Shown one piece after another: positions 1 through 5,741 of a DNA stretch of 5,764 bases. A program made the position numbers and the translations under genes. This DNA is from an uncultured Fibrobacterota bacterium. Its GTDB lineage: Bacteria; Fibrobacterota; Chitinivibrionia; Chitinivibrionales; CAIOZP01. Position 1 is the first letter of the stretch; every line of letters begins with the position of its first letter. The DNA lies in assembly GCA_903862805.1 (NCBI GenBank), contig CAIOZP010000492.1:1-5764 (forward strand), written 5' to 3'. Below the pieces are notes generated by a model that was given only the letters and a program-made list of their open reading frames with translations, did no database searches and was not told the origin of the DNA.

Positions 1-59
1 GCAACGGCCTGACCCATGACCGCCGCGGCCACGATGGATAACAGAGATTTCAGGATCAT
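1..59 (-). CDS. Start of a fourth exported protein, partial (runs off the window)
   Basis: Only the first 19 codons and two bases of the next are visible. They read as a typical Sec signal peptide: Met-Ile-Leu-Lys, then a hydrophobic stretch rich in Leu, Val and Ala, ending in a Gly-Gln-Ala-Val region suited to signal peptidase cleavage. The ATG at 59-57 has a Shine-Dalgarno core AGGA (plus 65-68) five bases upstream. The gene follows the three selenoprotein-like genes on the same strand, 111 bases after the stop of the last one, so it may be the next gene of the same operon. Its family cannot be judged from this fragment. That it might be another thioredoxin-fold selenoprotein is inference from position and the signal peptide only. 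Confidence 0.65.
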   Translation of the reverse strand, partial: MILKSLLSIVAAAVMGQAV

Positions 60-89
60 CTCTTTCCTTTCTGCAAAAGAGGTTTATTT

Positions 90-129
90 AGCCGGAAAAC
101 CATTCTGGTTGATTCAAGTTGATCCGGCT
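90..129. repeat. Intergenic inverted repeat (possible mRNA hairpin)
   Basis: A perfect 7-bp inverted repeat, AGCCGGA at 90-96 and TCCGGCT at 123-129, encloses a smaller one (AACC 98-101 with GGTT 107-110). It lies between the stop of the selenoprotein-like gene ending at 171 and the next start at 59. No T-run follows on the minus strand, so it is not a convincing intrinsic terminator. It could be an mRNA processing or stabilising hairpin, or chance. Confidence 0.3.
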
Positions 130-170
130 GATCCGATATTAAATCCGAAACGGGAAATTTTCGCTTACGA

Positions 171-1022
171 TCATCTGTTTTCAGCAGAGACACAAAAGAC
201 ACTCGACAAACTTGCGCCGTTTCCTTTGATCCTGACAAGGTACGATCCGTTTGCTATCGTGCCGAAATCAACGTGGCTCAAACCAATTGCGCAATTCACC
301 TTCTTCATTGAAAGACATTTCCCGTTTGCGGCAAACAACGATACTTCATAAACTCCACTGTTATTTACGGTGAATCTGATTCCAGATCCCTTTGCTGACA
401 CAATGCCAATACCACTCTGAGACAAAGACACATTCTGCCAGATAGGAACCACCGGAAGATTGTCAACGGCAGTCTGGATCCCTGTGGTCAAGGGATCTTC
501 CTCATAAGAATCAATCTGAGTGTACGACCGGTCCGGATTGACAACCCATGTAACTCCGCCCAGATTTGACCATTGTTCGCCAACTATGGCCGGAACCGAA
601 TAGCCATTGAACAATGCCGCCAATGTCGATCCATCCGTGCCAAGAACAATCGGGAAAGTCGGTGCCGCCATCTGCGAATTGGTTTCGTATGCCCCAAGAA
701 TGGCATCCTTCGTATCGCTTGAAGAAATATCGGCAAACAGGATTACGACATTCTTGGAATTGCTTCCGAATTTGGTGTAAACATTTTCTACTCCGATCCC
801 GCCGGAGGTACAATGGCCTCAACCGGCAAAGGTGTTGAGAACAACCAGCACCTTGTTGGAATCGAGGATGTTGTCTATGTTCCACGAGTTTCCGTCCGCA
901 TCTACTGCAACAAGCCCCGTCTCGTGAGGAATCGTGTCGCCAGCTGCGGCTTTTGCTGTGCCGACAAAGGCTGCTGACATTAGTCCGGCAAACATTGCCG
1001 TGAGCACCAGTTTTTTTATCAT
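171..1022 (-). CDS. Putative exported thioredoxin-fold selenoprotein, UGHC motif (copy 1)
   Basis: The frame is open over 283 codons except for one TGA at 821-819, read here as selenocysteine 68. The ATG at 1022 has a strong AGGAGGT Shine-Dalgarno (plus 1028-1034) five bases away. Residues 1 to about 26 form a signal peptide with an AKA cleavage site. A GDTIPH...TGLV segment and a hydrophobic strand (VLVVLNTFAG) lead into Sec68-Gly-His-Cys71, the place of the CxxC redox motif. After that come a VVILF strand, an APTFPIVLG segment and a VVNPD turn, in the order expected of AhpC/TSA or TlpA-like folds. Residues about 215-283 are a beta-rich tail (VYEVSLFAANGK, then GSYLVRI) resembling type IX secretion or Fibrobacter-type C-terminal sorting domains. 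It is a paralogue of the gene at 1942-2775. The terminal stop is TGA, followed one codon later by TAA. Its biochemical role is unknown; extracytoplasmic thiol/selenol redox chemistry or peroxide reduction is inferred. Confidence 0.85.
789..810 (-). promoter_or_regulatory. Candidate bacterial SECIS hairpin, copy 1
   Basis: On the minus strand CTCCG (807-803) pairs perfectly with CGGAG (795-791) around the seven-base loop GCGGGAT. TA/TA pairs can extend it outside a single bulged C. The loop begins with G and starts 17 bases after the TGA at 821-819. This spacing and loop resemble the E. coli fdhF element, whose apical loop also begins about 17-18 bases after UGA. The hairpin is inside the coding sequence, as in bacterial selenoprotein mRNAs. 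Confidence 0.7.
819..821 (-). other. In-frame TGA, putative selenocysteine codon (Sec68)
   Basis: The only internal TGA of the gene at 171-1022. Translation continues in the same frame on both sides: LNTFAG before, then Gly-His-Cys-Thr-Ser-Gly after. The position equals the first cysteine of a thioredoxin CxxC motif, giving UGHC. Confidence 0.85.
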
Positions 1023-1098
1023 AATTAACCTCCTGTTTTTTTGACAACATCTGTCTTAATCCAAGAAAAACCTATATGCGAAAGTGCCAACTTGAGCT

Positions 1099-1911
1099 CT
1101 ACTTCACCTCGACCGGCAGCGCATATTCTGTACGGTCAGTTTTCAGCATGAACACATACGCGCCCGATGCCAGACCCAGTTGTCCGATGGGCAGTGAAGT
1201 AATACCGGCAGCATGTTGGCCCAGATCACGTCTGGCAAAAAGGCGACCTTCAAGTGACAAAACCTTCAACTCACAAACGGAGGATGCATCAAGCGATACC
1301 AGAAAATTGCCGCTTCTGTATGAAAGCTTTTTTGCGGAACATTTTTTATCAAACGAGTTCCCCCCGAAACGTATCGGAGTCACTGTTTTTGAAATGCTGT
1401 AAAGCGCCAGGGTGGAATCAAAGCCTTTTACATCATCTGGCCAAATATCCGGCTCGACAATGTTTCCGTCCGGAGCAATAAGTATGGTTGTCGGATGCGA
1501 ACAGATACCGAAAGTATCTGTAATTGCAGCACCGCCCGAACTGCCAGCGATCGACGGATATTCCACCGGAGTGCCGCCATCGTTCATGCCAGCTTTGGCA
1601 GAATCGTACGCTCTGAGATCCGCGTCTGATCCATCAAAGAAAACGGACAGAACTATCAGCCCCGCTTTGTTGTAATTGTAATCCTCGAACGCTTTATTCA
1701 GATACACGATCTGAGCCTGACAACCTCCTCAAGTGGTGGCAGAAAATTCGAGAAGCACGTACTTGCCCGAATCGAGATACGACTGAAGATGCTGCACATT
1801 CCCATATGCGTCATTTGCAGTGAAATCGACAGCATTTGTCAATGATGTTTGGCCTTGTGACATTCCTGCGGCGACAATCAGGCCCATTAAAAAACGTGAA
1901 AACTGATGCAT
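1099..1911 (-). CDS. Putative exported TlpA/AhpC-TSA-like selenoprotein, UGGC motif (copy 2)
   Basis: The frame is open over 270 codons except for one TGA at 1731-1729, read as selenocysteine 61; the final stop is TAG. The ATG at 1911 follows AGAGGGG (plus 1919-1925) by seven bases. Residues 1 to about 20 form a signal peptide. The strand YVLLEFSATT runs straight into Sec61-Gly-Gly-Cys64-Gln-Ala-Gln, a clear counterpart of the usual FxATWCxPC motif of TlpA/ResA-like thioredoxins. Further on are a LIVLSVFFDG strand, a YPSIAG segment and SHPTTILIAPDG, which holds the likely cis-proline at about residue 140 before the thioredoxin beta hairpin. Residues about 195-270 form a C-terminal sorting-like domain (LKVLSLEGRLF, then ASGAYVFMLK). 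It is the most canonical thioredoxin of the three. It starts 30 bases after the stop of the upstream copy, so co-transcription is likely. A secreted oxidoreductase role is inferred; the substrate is unknown. Confidence 0.87.
1698..1714 (-). promoter_or_regulatory. Candidate bacterial SECIS hairpin, copy 2
   Basis: On the minus strand TCAGAT (1714-1709) pairs perfectly with ATCTGA (1703-1698) around the five-base loop CGTGT. The loop starts 21 bases after the TGA and has G as its second base, matching the usual features of bacterial SECIS elements. The stem sequence differs from those of the other two copies, so the structure, not the sequence, is what is shared. Confidence 0.7.
1729..1731 (-). 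other. In-frame TGA, putative selenocysteine codon (Sec61)
   Basis: The only internal TGA of the gene at 1099-1911. It lies between FSATT and Gly-Gly-Cys-Gln-Ala-Gln, exactly at the first cysteine of the thioredoxin active site, giving UGGC. The downstream half has no ATG near its start, so it cannot easily be a separate gene. Confidence 0.87.
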
Positions 1912-1941
1912 AAAAAATCCCCTCTGAATTTTGGTAGGTAA

Positions 1942-2775
1942 TCAATTCCTCAAGGTGCAGATCCGTGAAATCACGCCCGAAGATCCGGCTATCCTTACGA
2001 TGTATGCCCCTTGCGCGATTTTGCCGAGGCTCACAGAATTTCTTCCGGCGAGGCAAGTCATCTGATGAACGCCGACAAGCCTTCCGTTTGCACCAATAAT
2101 CGACAAGTCATATTTACCGTTTTGTGGAACTGTGAAATCAATTCTTGCTCCCGCAACGGAGAATATTCCTAATTGGCTTTGGTTGCTAATTGCAGTTGAC
2201 TTGATTGAAATTGCCGGACGGCTGTCCAGCGCCGACTGAATCGCAACATCTGCGCTTGCTTCGCTGATATCAGTCTCAACAAACGAACGATTCGGGCTTA
2301 TCACATCCAGTATTCCGCCGCAATTGTAATTGTTGCCTCCAGAGTATCCTGAGAGCAACTGAGTAAATGTCACTCCCTGATTCCCTGTAATGAACGGTAT
2401 CGTCGGCGTCATCATCGAACTCACTGAATACACATTGATTATCGATTCGTATGAGTCTGCCGGATCTACATCCACCATCAACATTACAACGTCCTGTGTG
2501 TCATTACCGAATTTCTCGAAAGTATTCTGATCGCCTGCCCCGCAGGTTACGCAGGCTCAACCAGACCAAGTCTGACTCAATACAATCACCTTGTTTTTGC
2601 TAAGGAGACTGTCGATGTTCCACGCTTTGCCGTAATTGTCTGTGACAATGAGTCCCGTAGTGTGCGGGATCGTATCGCCCGGCGGAAGAACCGTATCCGC
2701 AACTGAAGCATATGAGCTTCCTGCAAACACCGACGATAACCCAAATGTGACAATCCAACCCAATTTCCCGATCAT
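1942..2775 (-). CDS. Putative exported thioredoxin-like selenoprotein, UACVTC motif (copy 3, first in operon)
   Basis: From the ATG at 2775 the frame is open over 277 codons except for one TGA at 2559-2557, read as selenocysteine 73; the final stop is TGA. AGGAAGG (plus 2785-2791) lies nine bases upstream of this ATG and directly abuts an in-frame ATG at 2784, so 2775 is preferred. Residues 1 to about 24 are a signal peptide (hydrophobic run, SSYA cleavage region). GDTIPH.TGLI and WNIDSLL segments match the paralogue at 171-1022. The strand VIVLSQTWSG leads into Sec73-Ala-Cys75-Val-Thr-Cys78, which offers three redox residues. Next come a VVMLMVDV strand, a TPTIPF segment and an ISPNRSF turn. 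Residues about 209-277 are a beta-rich sorting-like tail (YDLSIIGANGR, then GAYIVRI). It is the promoter-proximal gene of the operon. Peroxiredoxin-like or disulfide-exchange activity outside the cytoplasm is inferred. Confidence 0.85.
2534..2546 (-). promoter_or_regulatory. Candidate bacterial SECIS hairpin, copy 3
   Basis: On the minus strand CCTGC (2546-2542) pairs perfectly with GCAGG (2538-2534) around the loop GGG, which starts 16 bases after the TGA. A competing longer-range fold pairs GCCTGC directly after the TGA (2556-2551) with GCAGGC (2538-2533). Both use the same 3' strand, so they are mutually exclusive. The short-loop form fits the expected distance and the G-rich apical loop. 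Confidence 0.65.
2557..2559 (-). other. In-frame TGA, putative selenocysteine codon (Sec73)
   Basis: The only internal TGA of the gene at 1942-2775. It is flanked by QTWSG and Ala-Cys-Val-Thr-Cys, and aligns with the TGA of the paralogue at 819-821, where AGU corresponds to SGU here. Confidence 0.85.
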
Positions 2776-2784
2776 ATTACACAT

Positions 2785-2791
2785 CCTTCCT
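2785..2791 (-). promoter_or_regulatory. Ribosome binding site deciding the start of the first selenoprotein gene
   Basis: AGGAAGG on the minus strand, nine bases before the ATG at 2775 and zero bases before the ATG at 2784. It argues against the longer frame that begins at 2883, whose added N-terminus would bury the signal peptide. Confidence 0.6.
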
Positions 2792-2914
2792 ATTGTTTTA
2801 TGCCCGGCTAAGAATAATATAACCGTATTCTTAAATAATGCACGAAATTTTATTTCTTGTCTCGTATTTATATCCATGACCATGATAATTGTAGATATAT
2901 TGCGGTTTTATGGA

Positions 2915-2926
2915 TATATTAATATA
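2915..2926. repeat. Perfect 12-bp AT palindrome in the divergent intergenic region
   Basis: TATATTAATATA reads the same on both strands. It lies in the AT-rich part of the 292-base region between the selenoprotein operon and the divergent regulator gene. It could be an operator or part of an AT-rich promoter element. Palindromes of A and T are common in such spacers, so confidence is low. Confidence 0.3.
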
Positions 2927-2956
2927 AGATCATGCAGGCAGCTCGCCTAAGTAGTA

Positions 2957-2975
2957 TTCACAATAATTTCACAAT
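2957..2975 (+). repeat. Direct repeat TTCACAAT, 11-bp period
   Basis: Two identical octamers at 2957-2964 and 2968-2975 are spaced by 11 bp, about one helical turn. This places them on the same DNA face. They overlap a possible promoter for the regulator gene, so they could be a transcription factor site; this is inference from spacing only. Confidence 0.4.
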
Positions 2976-2986
2976 GGTTTTATCCT
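2957..2986 (+). promoter_or_regulatory. Possible sigma-70-type promoter of the regulator-lipoprotein pair
   Basis: TTCACA (2957-2962) and TATCCT (2981-2986), separated by 18 bases, resemble -35 and -10 boxes at five and four of six positions. Transcription would begin near 2993 and give a leader of about 75 bases before the GTG at 3068. No comparably convincing promoter was found for the opposite strand. Confidence 0.3.
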
Positions 2987-3011
2987 GCGTGAAGTTATTT
3001 TAGTAAGGAAA

Positions 3012-3028
3012 GCAGCGTAGCGTGCTGC
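3012..3028 (+). repeat. Leader hairpin upstream of the regulator gene
   Basis: GCAGC (3012-3016) and GCTGC (3024-3028) form a perfect 5-bp inverted repeat around a seven-base loop. It lies about 40 bases before the GTG start and may be an mRNA leader hairpin or an operator half-site pair. Confidence 0.35.
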
Positions 3029-3067
3029 ACCGGTTTGAATTGTAATAAACTTCGGGGCGGTTATTGC

Positions 3068-3907
3068 GTGAAATCAATATACAGCTACATATCATACCGG
3101 AATTACCTGTCTGATTTTTATCAGCACAAAAAGAAACATGAAAAGGGATTCTCCTACCGTTCCTTCGCTGCTGCCGCAGATGTGAAAGTAGCAAATTTTC
3201 TCATGTGGCTTATTGACGGTTCGCGGAATCTTGCAAAGCCGACGATCCCGAGAGTGATTTCCGCAATCGGATTACCTCCGGAAGAAGGGGAATACTTTTC
3301 ACTTCTGGTAAGGTTCGATCAATCAAAATCCCAGTCGGAACGTGAAAAGATTTTCGGAACCATTGCATCAATCAGAGCAGAAAAATCAGTCGCACAGCTG
3401 GAAGAAAAGCAACACGCCTATTTTTCCAACTGGTCGGTTGTTGCGATACGCGAACTGCTCAATGTAGTGAAATTCAATCCCAAAGACAAAGACGGATATT
3501 ACCGCCTCGGTTCCATGCTTAGGCCGCGCATAAGCCGTAGCGAAGCCTTTCATGCTATAAAACTGCTGAAAGAACTCAAGTTCATCGAAGCAGCTCCCGA
3601 CGGAAGGCTTGTTCTTACATCAAAGCAGGTTACAACCGGCGATGAAGCCCCCGGATTTTTCCTTCGACAGTTCCACCGGCAAATGCTTTTGCGCGCCGCT
3701 GAATCAATGGATCTGTTTCCCTCTGATCAGCGCGACATCTCAAGTGTTTCTATGAGTGTTTCAGCAGACGGGCAGCAAAAGATCAAGGGAGCAATTCAGC
3801 GGTTCCGACATGAGGTTGAGTCAATTGTAGGTGAAGATGCGCAAGATGCCGACAGTGTTGTTCAGTTGAACTTGCAGATGTTTCCACTCGCGGAGATTCA
3901 GAAATGA
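3068..3907 (+). CDS. TIGR02147-family protein (DUF4423), putative regulator
   Basis: A 279-residue cytoplasmic protein without signal peptide or membrane segment. It shows the family pattern: an N-terminal module with YRNYLSDFYQHKKK and FSYRSFA (about residues 10-34) and GSRNLAKPTI; a central FSNWSVVAIREL (about 119-130); a winged-helix-like stretch with LRPRISRSEAFHAIKLLKELKFIE (about 151-174); and a conserved end with RDISSVSMSV, IQRFRHEV and VVQLNLQMFPL (about 222-274). The family is expanded in Fibrobacter and relatives, and its function is not established; DNA binding is inferred from the helix-turn-helix-like parts. The GTG at 3068 is chosen because GGGGCGG (3054-3060) precedes it by seven bases and family members begin at this point; an in-frame TTG at 3035 is less likely. 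Its stop overlaps the next start (ATGA, 3904-3907), implying translational coupling with the lipoprotein. Confidence 0.85.
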   Translation: MKSIYSYISYRNYLSDFYQHKKKHEKGFSYRSFAAAADVKVANFLMWLIDGSRNLAKPTIPRVISAIGLPPEEGEYFSLLVRFDQSKSQSEREKIFGTIASIRAEKSVAQLEEKQHAYFSNWSVVAIRELLNVVKFNPKDKDGYYRLGSMLRPRISRSEAFHAIKLLKELKFIEAAPDGRLVLTSKQVTTGDEAPGFFLRQFHRQMLLRAAESMDLFPSDQRDISSVSMSVSADGQQKIKGAIQRFRHEVESIVGEDAQDADSVVQLNLQMFPLAEIQK

Positions 3908-5322
3908 TACGCCGCCCGCTGATAATTTTGTCTGCCCTATTTATCTGCGGATGCAGTTCCCTTGTCAGCGATGGAAGTTCCAGCACTGCCGGAAATCCAT
4001 GTATTTCCGGTACTGCAACAAAAAACGGGAAACCACTGTCTCATGCAAAACTGTACATACTTGACACCGGCTATATCCCACAAAACGGGCATGTGCTTCA
4101 TCCGGTAGTCACCGATGTAAATGGGCAGTTCTACGCGGTCGCCGAACACGCAGGGATAATGATAATAACATTGGTTGACAGCAGTGGAACTTACGGCACA
4201 ATAATCGACACCGTTTTGACCAACTCCAACATGCGAATCGATCTTCAGGCGCGCCCATTTGGTTTTGTCGGAGGCGACAATGCGACTGCACTTCTTGCCG
4301 TTCCCGGCACTCCGTTTTTTGCCACTGACAGCCTTCCGGTTCCATCCGGCATAACGCCAAAACTTGTATCCCTCGATTCTTCCGGAAATATCATTGTAGT
4401 CAACGGACGAAATATTGCGGTGGATTCCGGATCGCTGGTTACGGCATCAAACGGGTTCCACTGGAAAACAGCAACTGGCAATACCGCATATTTGACACTT
4501 GATTCTTTGGCGTCGGTAATTGCCACGCCTGACAGCATGCTGATCTTTTCCTGCGCTTCAACAATAATCCGCGGATCAAATGCTGGCGGCTGGGCAACAA
4601 AATCATTCCCCGGAACAACCATCGGTAGCATGTTTGCATCCGGAACAAATATCTGGGCTGCATCAGACAGCGGTTTGATATTGAGCATGGCATCGAACGC
4701 ACAGATCTACAACACTACAAATTCCATACTTACAGGTAATGATATTACCGCTATAGGCTCTGACAACACCGGTATTTTATGCGCAACCTCCACTGGAATT
4801 TTTCACACAGATGGAACGAAATGGTATTCCATTCCACTACCATCTGGGATCATCGGCAACATCACTGCAATAACAGGACTCGACAGTGGTACTGCATTGA
4901 TAGGTACATCCATCGGAGAAACACGGCTCTTGCAAAACGGAGTATGGTCGAGTAGCACGACATTGCAGGAGTTTTCCGGGTATTCAAAGGCAATAAAATA
5001 TGCGAACCCACTGAACGATTCTGTGTTCTGTGTCGCGATCGATACTATTGCAATCCTTTGGAATTACAGGCGCGATGCCGCTGAAGATCATCTGCAGAAC
5101 GCTCTTGCCTTTCGTGGAATTGTTCCCGACAAAATTGCCAGCGGAATATGGCTTTTGCAAAAGGGTTATCTAACCTACAGAGATCCCAGCGGCTTCCTGA
5201 CGGCAATTGACTCCACCAGTCTTTCCATTCTTGGTGGCAAATCTGCAATTGGATCAGGCAGGAATCCAGGTGAAATTGTTCTTGGCAATGCAGACAGGGT
5301 CGTCTTTGTTTGTAAAGAATGA
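3904..5322 (+). CDS. Lipoprotein with carboxypeptidase-regulatory-like domain and propeller-like repeats
   Basis: A 472-residue exported lipoprotein. The N-terminus has two arginines, a hydrophobic core and the lipobox Ile-Cys-Gly-Cys, with Cys17 the likely lipidated residue. A short Ser/Gly linker leads to an Ig-like, carboxypeptidase-regulatory-like domain (about residues 33-116: CISGTATKNGKPLSHAKLYI, then VTDVNGQFY). The rest is beta-rich; residues about 240-350 contain repeats such as ITAIGSDNTGILCATSTGIF followed by a W-containing strand, like two-component-regulator propeller blades. A ligand-binding or scaffold role at the envelope is inferred. Its ATG overlaps the stop of the TIGR02147 gene, and I recall such pairs as a recurring arrangement in Fibrobacterota. 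An envelope sensor with a cytoplasmic partner is possible, but no transmembrane link is visible. A bidirectional terminator follows 10 bases after the stop. Confidence 0.85.
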   Translation: MIRRPLIILSALFICGCSSLVSDGSSSTAGNPCISGTATKNGKPLSHAKLYILDTGYIPQNGHVLHPVVTDVNGQFYAVAEHAGIMIITLVDSSGTYGTIIDTVLTNSNMRIDLQARPFGFVGGDNATALLAVPGTPFFATDSLPVPSGITPKLVSLDSSGNIIVVNGRNIAVDSGSLVTASNGFHWKTATGNTAYLTLDSLASVIATPDSMLIFSCASTIIRGSNAGGWATKSFPGTTIGSMFASGTNIWAASDSGLILSMASNAQIYNTTNSILTGNDITAIGSDNTGILCATSTGIFHTDGTKWYSIPLPSGIIGNITAITGLDSGTALIGTSIGETRLLQNGVWSSSTTLQEFSGYSKAIKYANPLNDSVFCVAIDTIAILWNYRRDAAEDHLQNALAFRGIVPDKIASGIWLLQKGYLTYRDPSGFLTAIDSTSLSILGGKSAIGSGRNPGEIVLGNADRVVFVCKE

Positions 5323-5332
5323 TGCTCATAAA

Positions 5333-5360
5333 AAAAGAGGAAACCGTAGCCTCCTCTTTT
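5333..5360. terminator. Bidirectional intrinsic terminator between convergent genes
   Basis: AAAAGAGGA (5333-5341) and TCCTCTTTT (5352-5360) form a perfect 9-bp stem around a 10-base loop. On the minus strand the stem runs into a continuous T-run (complement of the A-run at 5330-5336), ending flgM. On the plus strand it ends in TTTTCT, serving the lipoprotein gene whose stop is at 5322. Confidence 0.85.
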
Positions 5361-5382
5361 CTATCACAACATCATAAACCGG

Positions 5383-5709
5383 TCAGGCGTTCGAATTTCC
5401 GCTGAAGTCCTTTGCGAGTTTCTCGGCGAGTTTGTCTGTGAATTCGGGTGTATTATAGTATCCGCTCTCGATTTTCTTTTTCACTTCGTCGATCTTGTCC
5501 TGACGGATTTCGGGAGCGGCATTCATTCCGGCAATTGCGGCACTGGTGTCGGCGGCAGAGGTCGAAAGCTTCCGCGCGCTGTCGGAAAGGCCGACGCTGT
5601 CGGTTCCTTTTGAAGCGTAAGAGCTCTTCGCTGCATCGGCTTTGCGCGCGGCAGGATCACTCTTGCGGATCTCATTGATTATTTGTGTTTGTACCGGACT
5701 GATACGCAT
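5383..5709 (-). CDS. flgM: FlgM, anti-sigma-28 factor (negative regulator of flagellin synthesis)
   Basis: A 108-residue small cytoplasmic protein, the usual FlgM size. It has the low-complexity Ala/Ser/Lys N-terminal half typical of these disordered proteins, a DSVGLSDSARKL motif (about residues 37-48), and the family signature PEIRQDKIDEVKKKIESGYY (about 66-85) followed by a C-terminal helix with LAEKLAKDF. FlgM binds and holds sigma-28 (FliA) until the flagellar hook is complete, then is exported through the flagellar channel. The ATG at 5709 is preferred because GGTGA (plus 5715-5719) lies five bases upstream; a GTG at 5718 would add three residues. It implies a flagellated cell. It converges on the lipoprotein gene and shares its terminator, and has no visible link to the selenoprotein operon. 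Confidence 0.9.
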   Translation of the reverse strand: MRISPVQTQIINEIRKSDPAARKADAAKSSYASKGTDSVGLSDSARKLSTSAADTSAAIAGMNAAPEIRQDKIDEVKKKIESGYYNTPEFTDKLAEKLAKDFSGNSNA

Positions 5710-5741
5710 TTTAATCACCAGCTTTCAATCTCTATTAAGTT

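Noticed and set aside
16..351. Plus-strand frame of 111 codons overlapping the left edge
   Set aside because: It runs antisense to the signal-peptide start and to the sorting-like tail of the gene ending at 171, shows no recognisable domain, and is a shadow frame.
1023..1098. Possible promoter or terminator between copies 2 and 1
   Set aside because: The 76-base spacer holds only a 4-bp GACA/TGTC inverted repeat and no paired promoter boxes; the strong ribosome site is the only supported element.
1076..1402. Plus-strand frames within 1076-1675
   Set aside because: Antisense shadows of the UGGC selenoprotein gene, with no ribosome site or recognisable family.
171..2775. UGA reassigned to Trp or Gly throughout the genome
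   Set aside because: TGA also serves as the normal terminator here: the lipoprotein gene, the TIGR02147 gene, flgM and two of the selenoprotein genes end with it at natural C-termini, and no other TGA lies inside any gene. Gly or Trp at the redox position would also destroy the motif.
171..2775. Three pseudogenes or six separate small genes
   Set aside because: There is no frameshift, the interruption is always at the same active-site codon, and the downstream halves lack their own ribosome sites and would begin within the thioredoxin fold.
2776..2883. Longer start of the first selenoprotein gene at 2883
   Set aside because: It would add 36 residues before an obvious signal peptide and has no good ribosome site, whereas AGGAAGG sits well before 2775.
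4109..4702. Minus-strand frames inside the lipoprotein gene
   Set aside because: Antisense shadows with unnatural composition; the plus-strand lipoprotein has a clear lipobox and domains.
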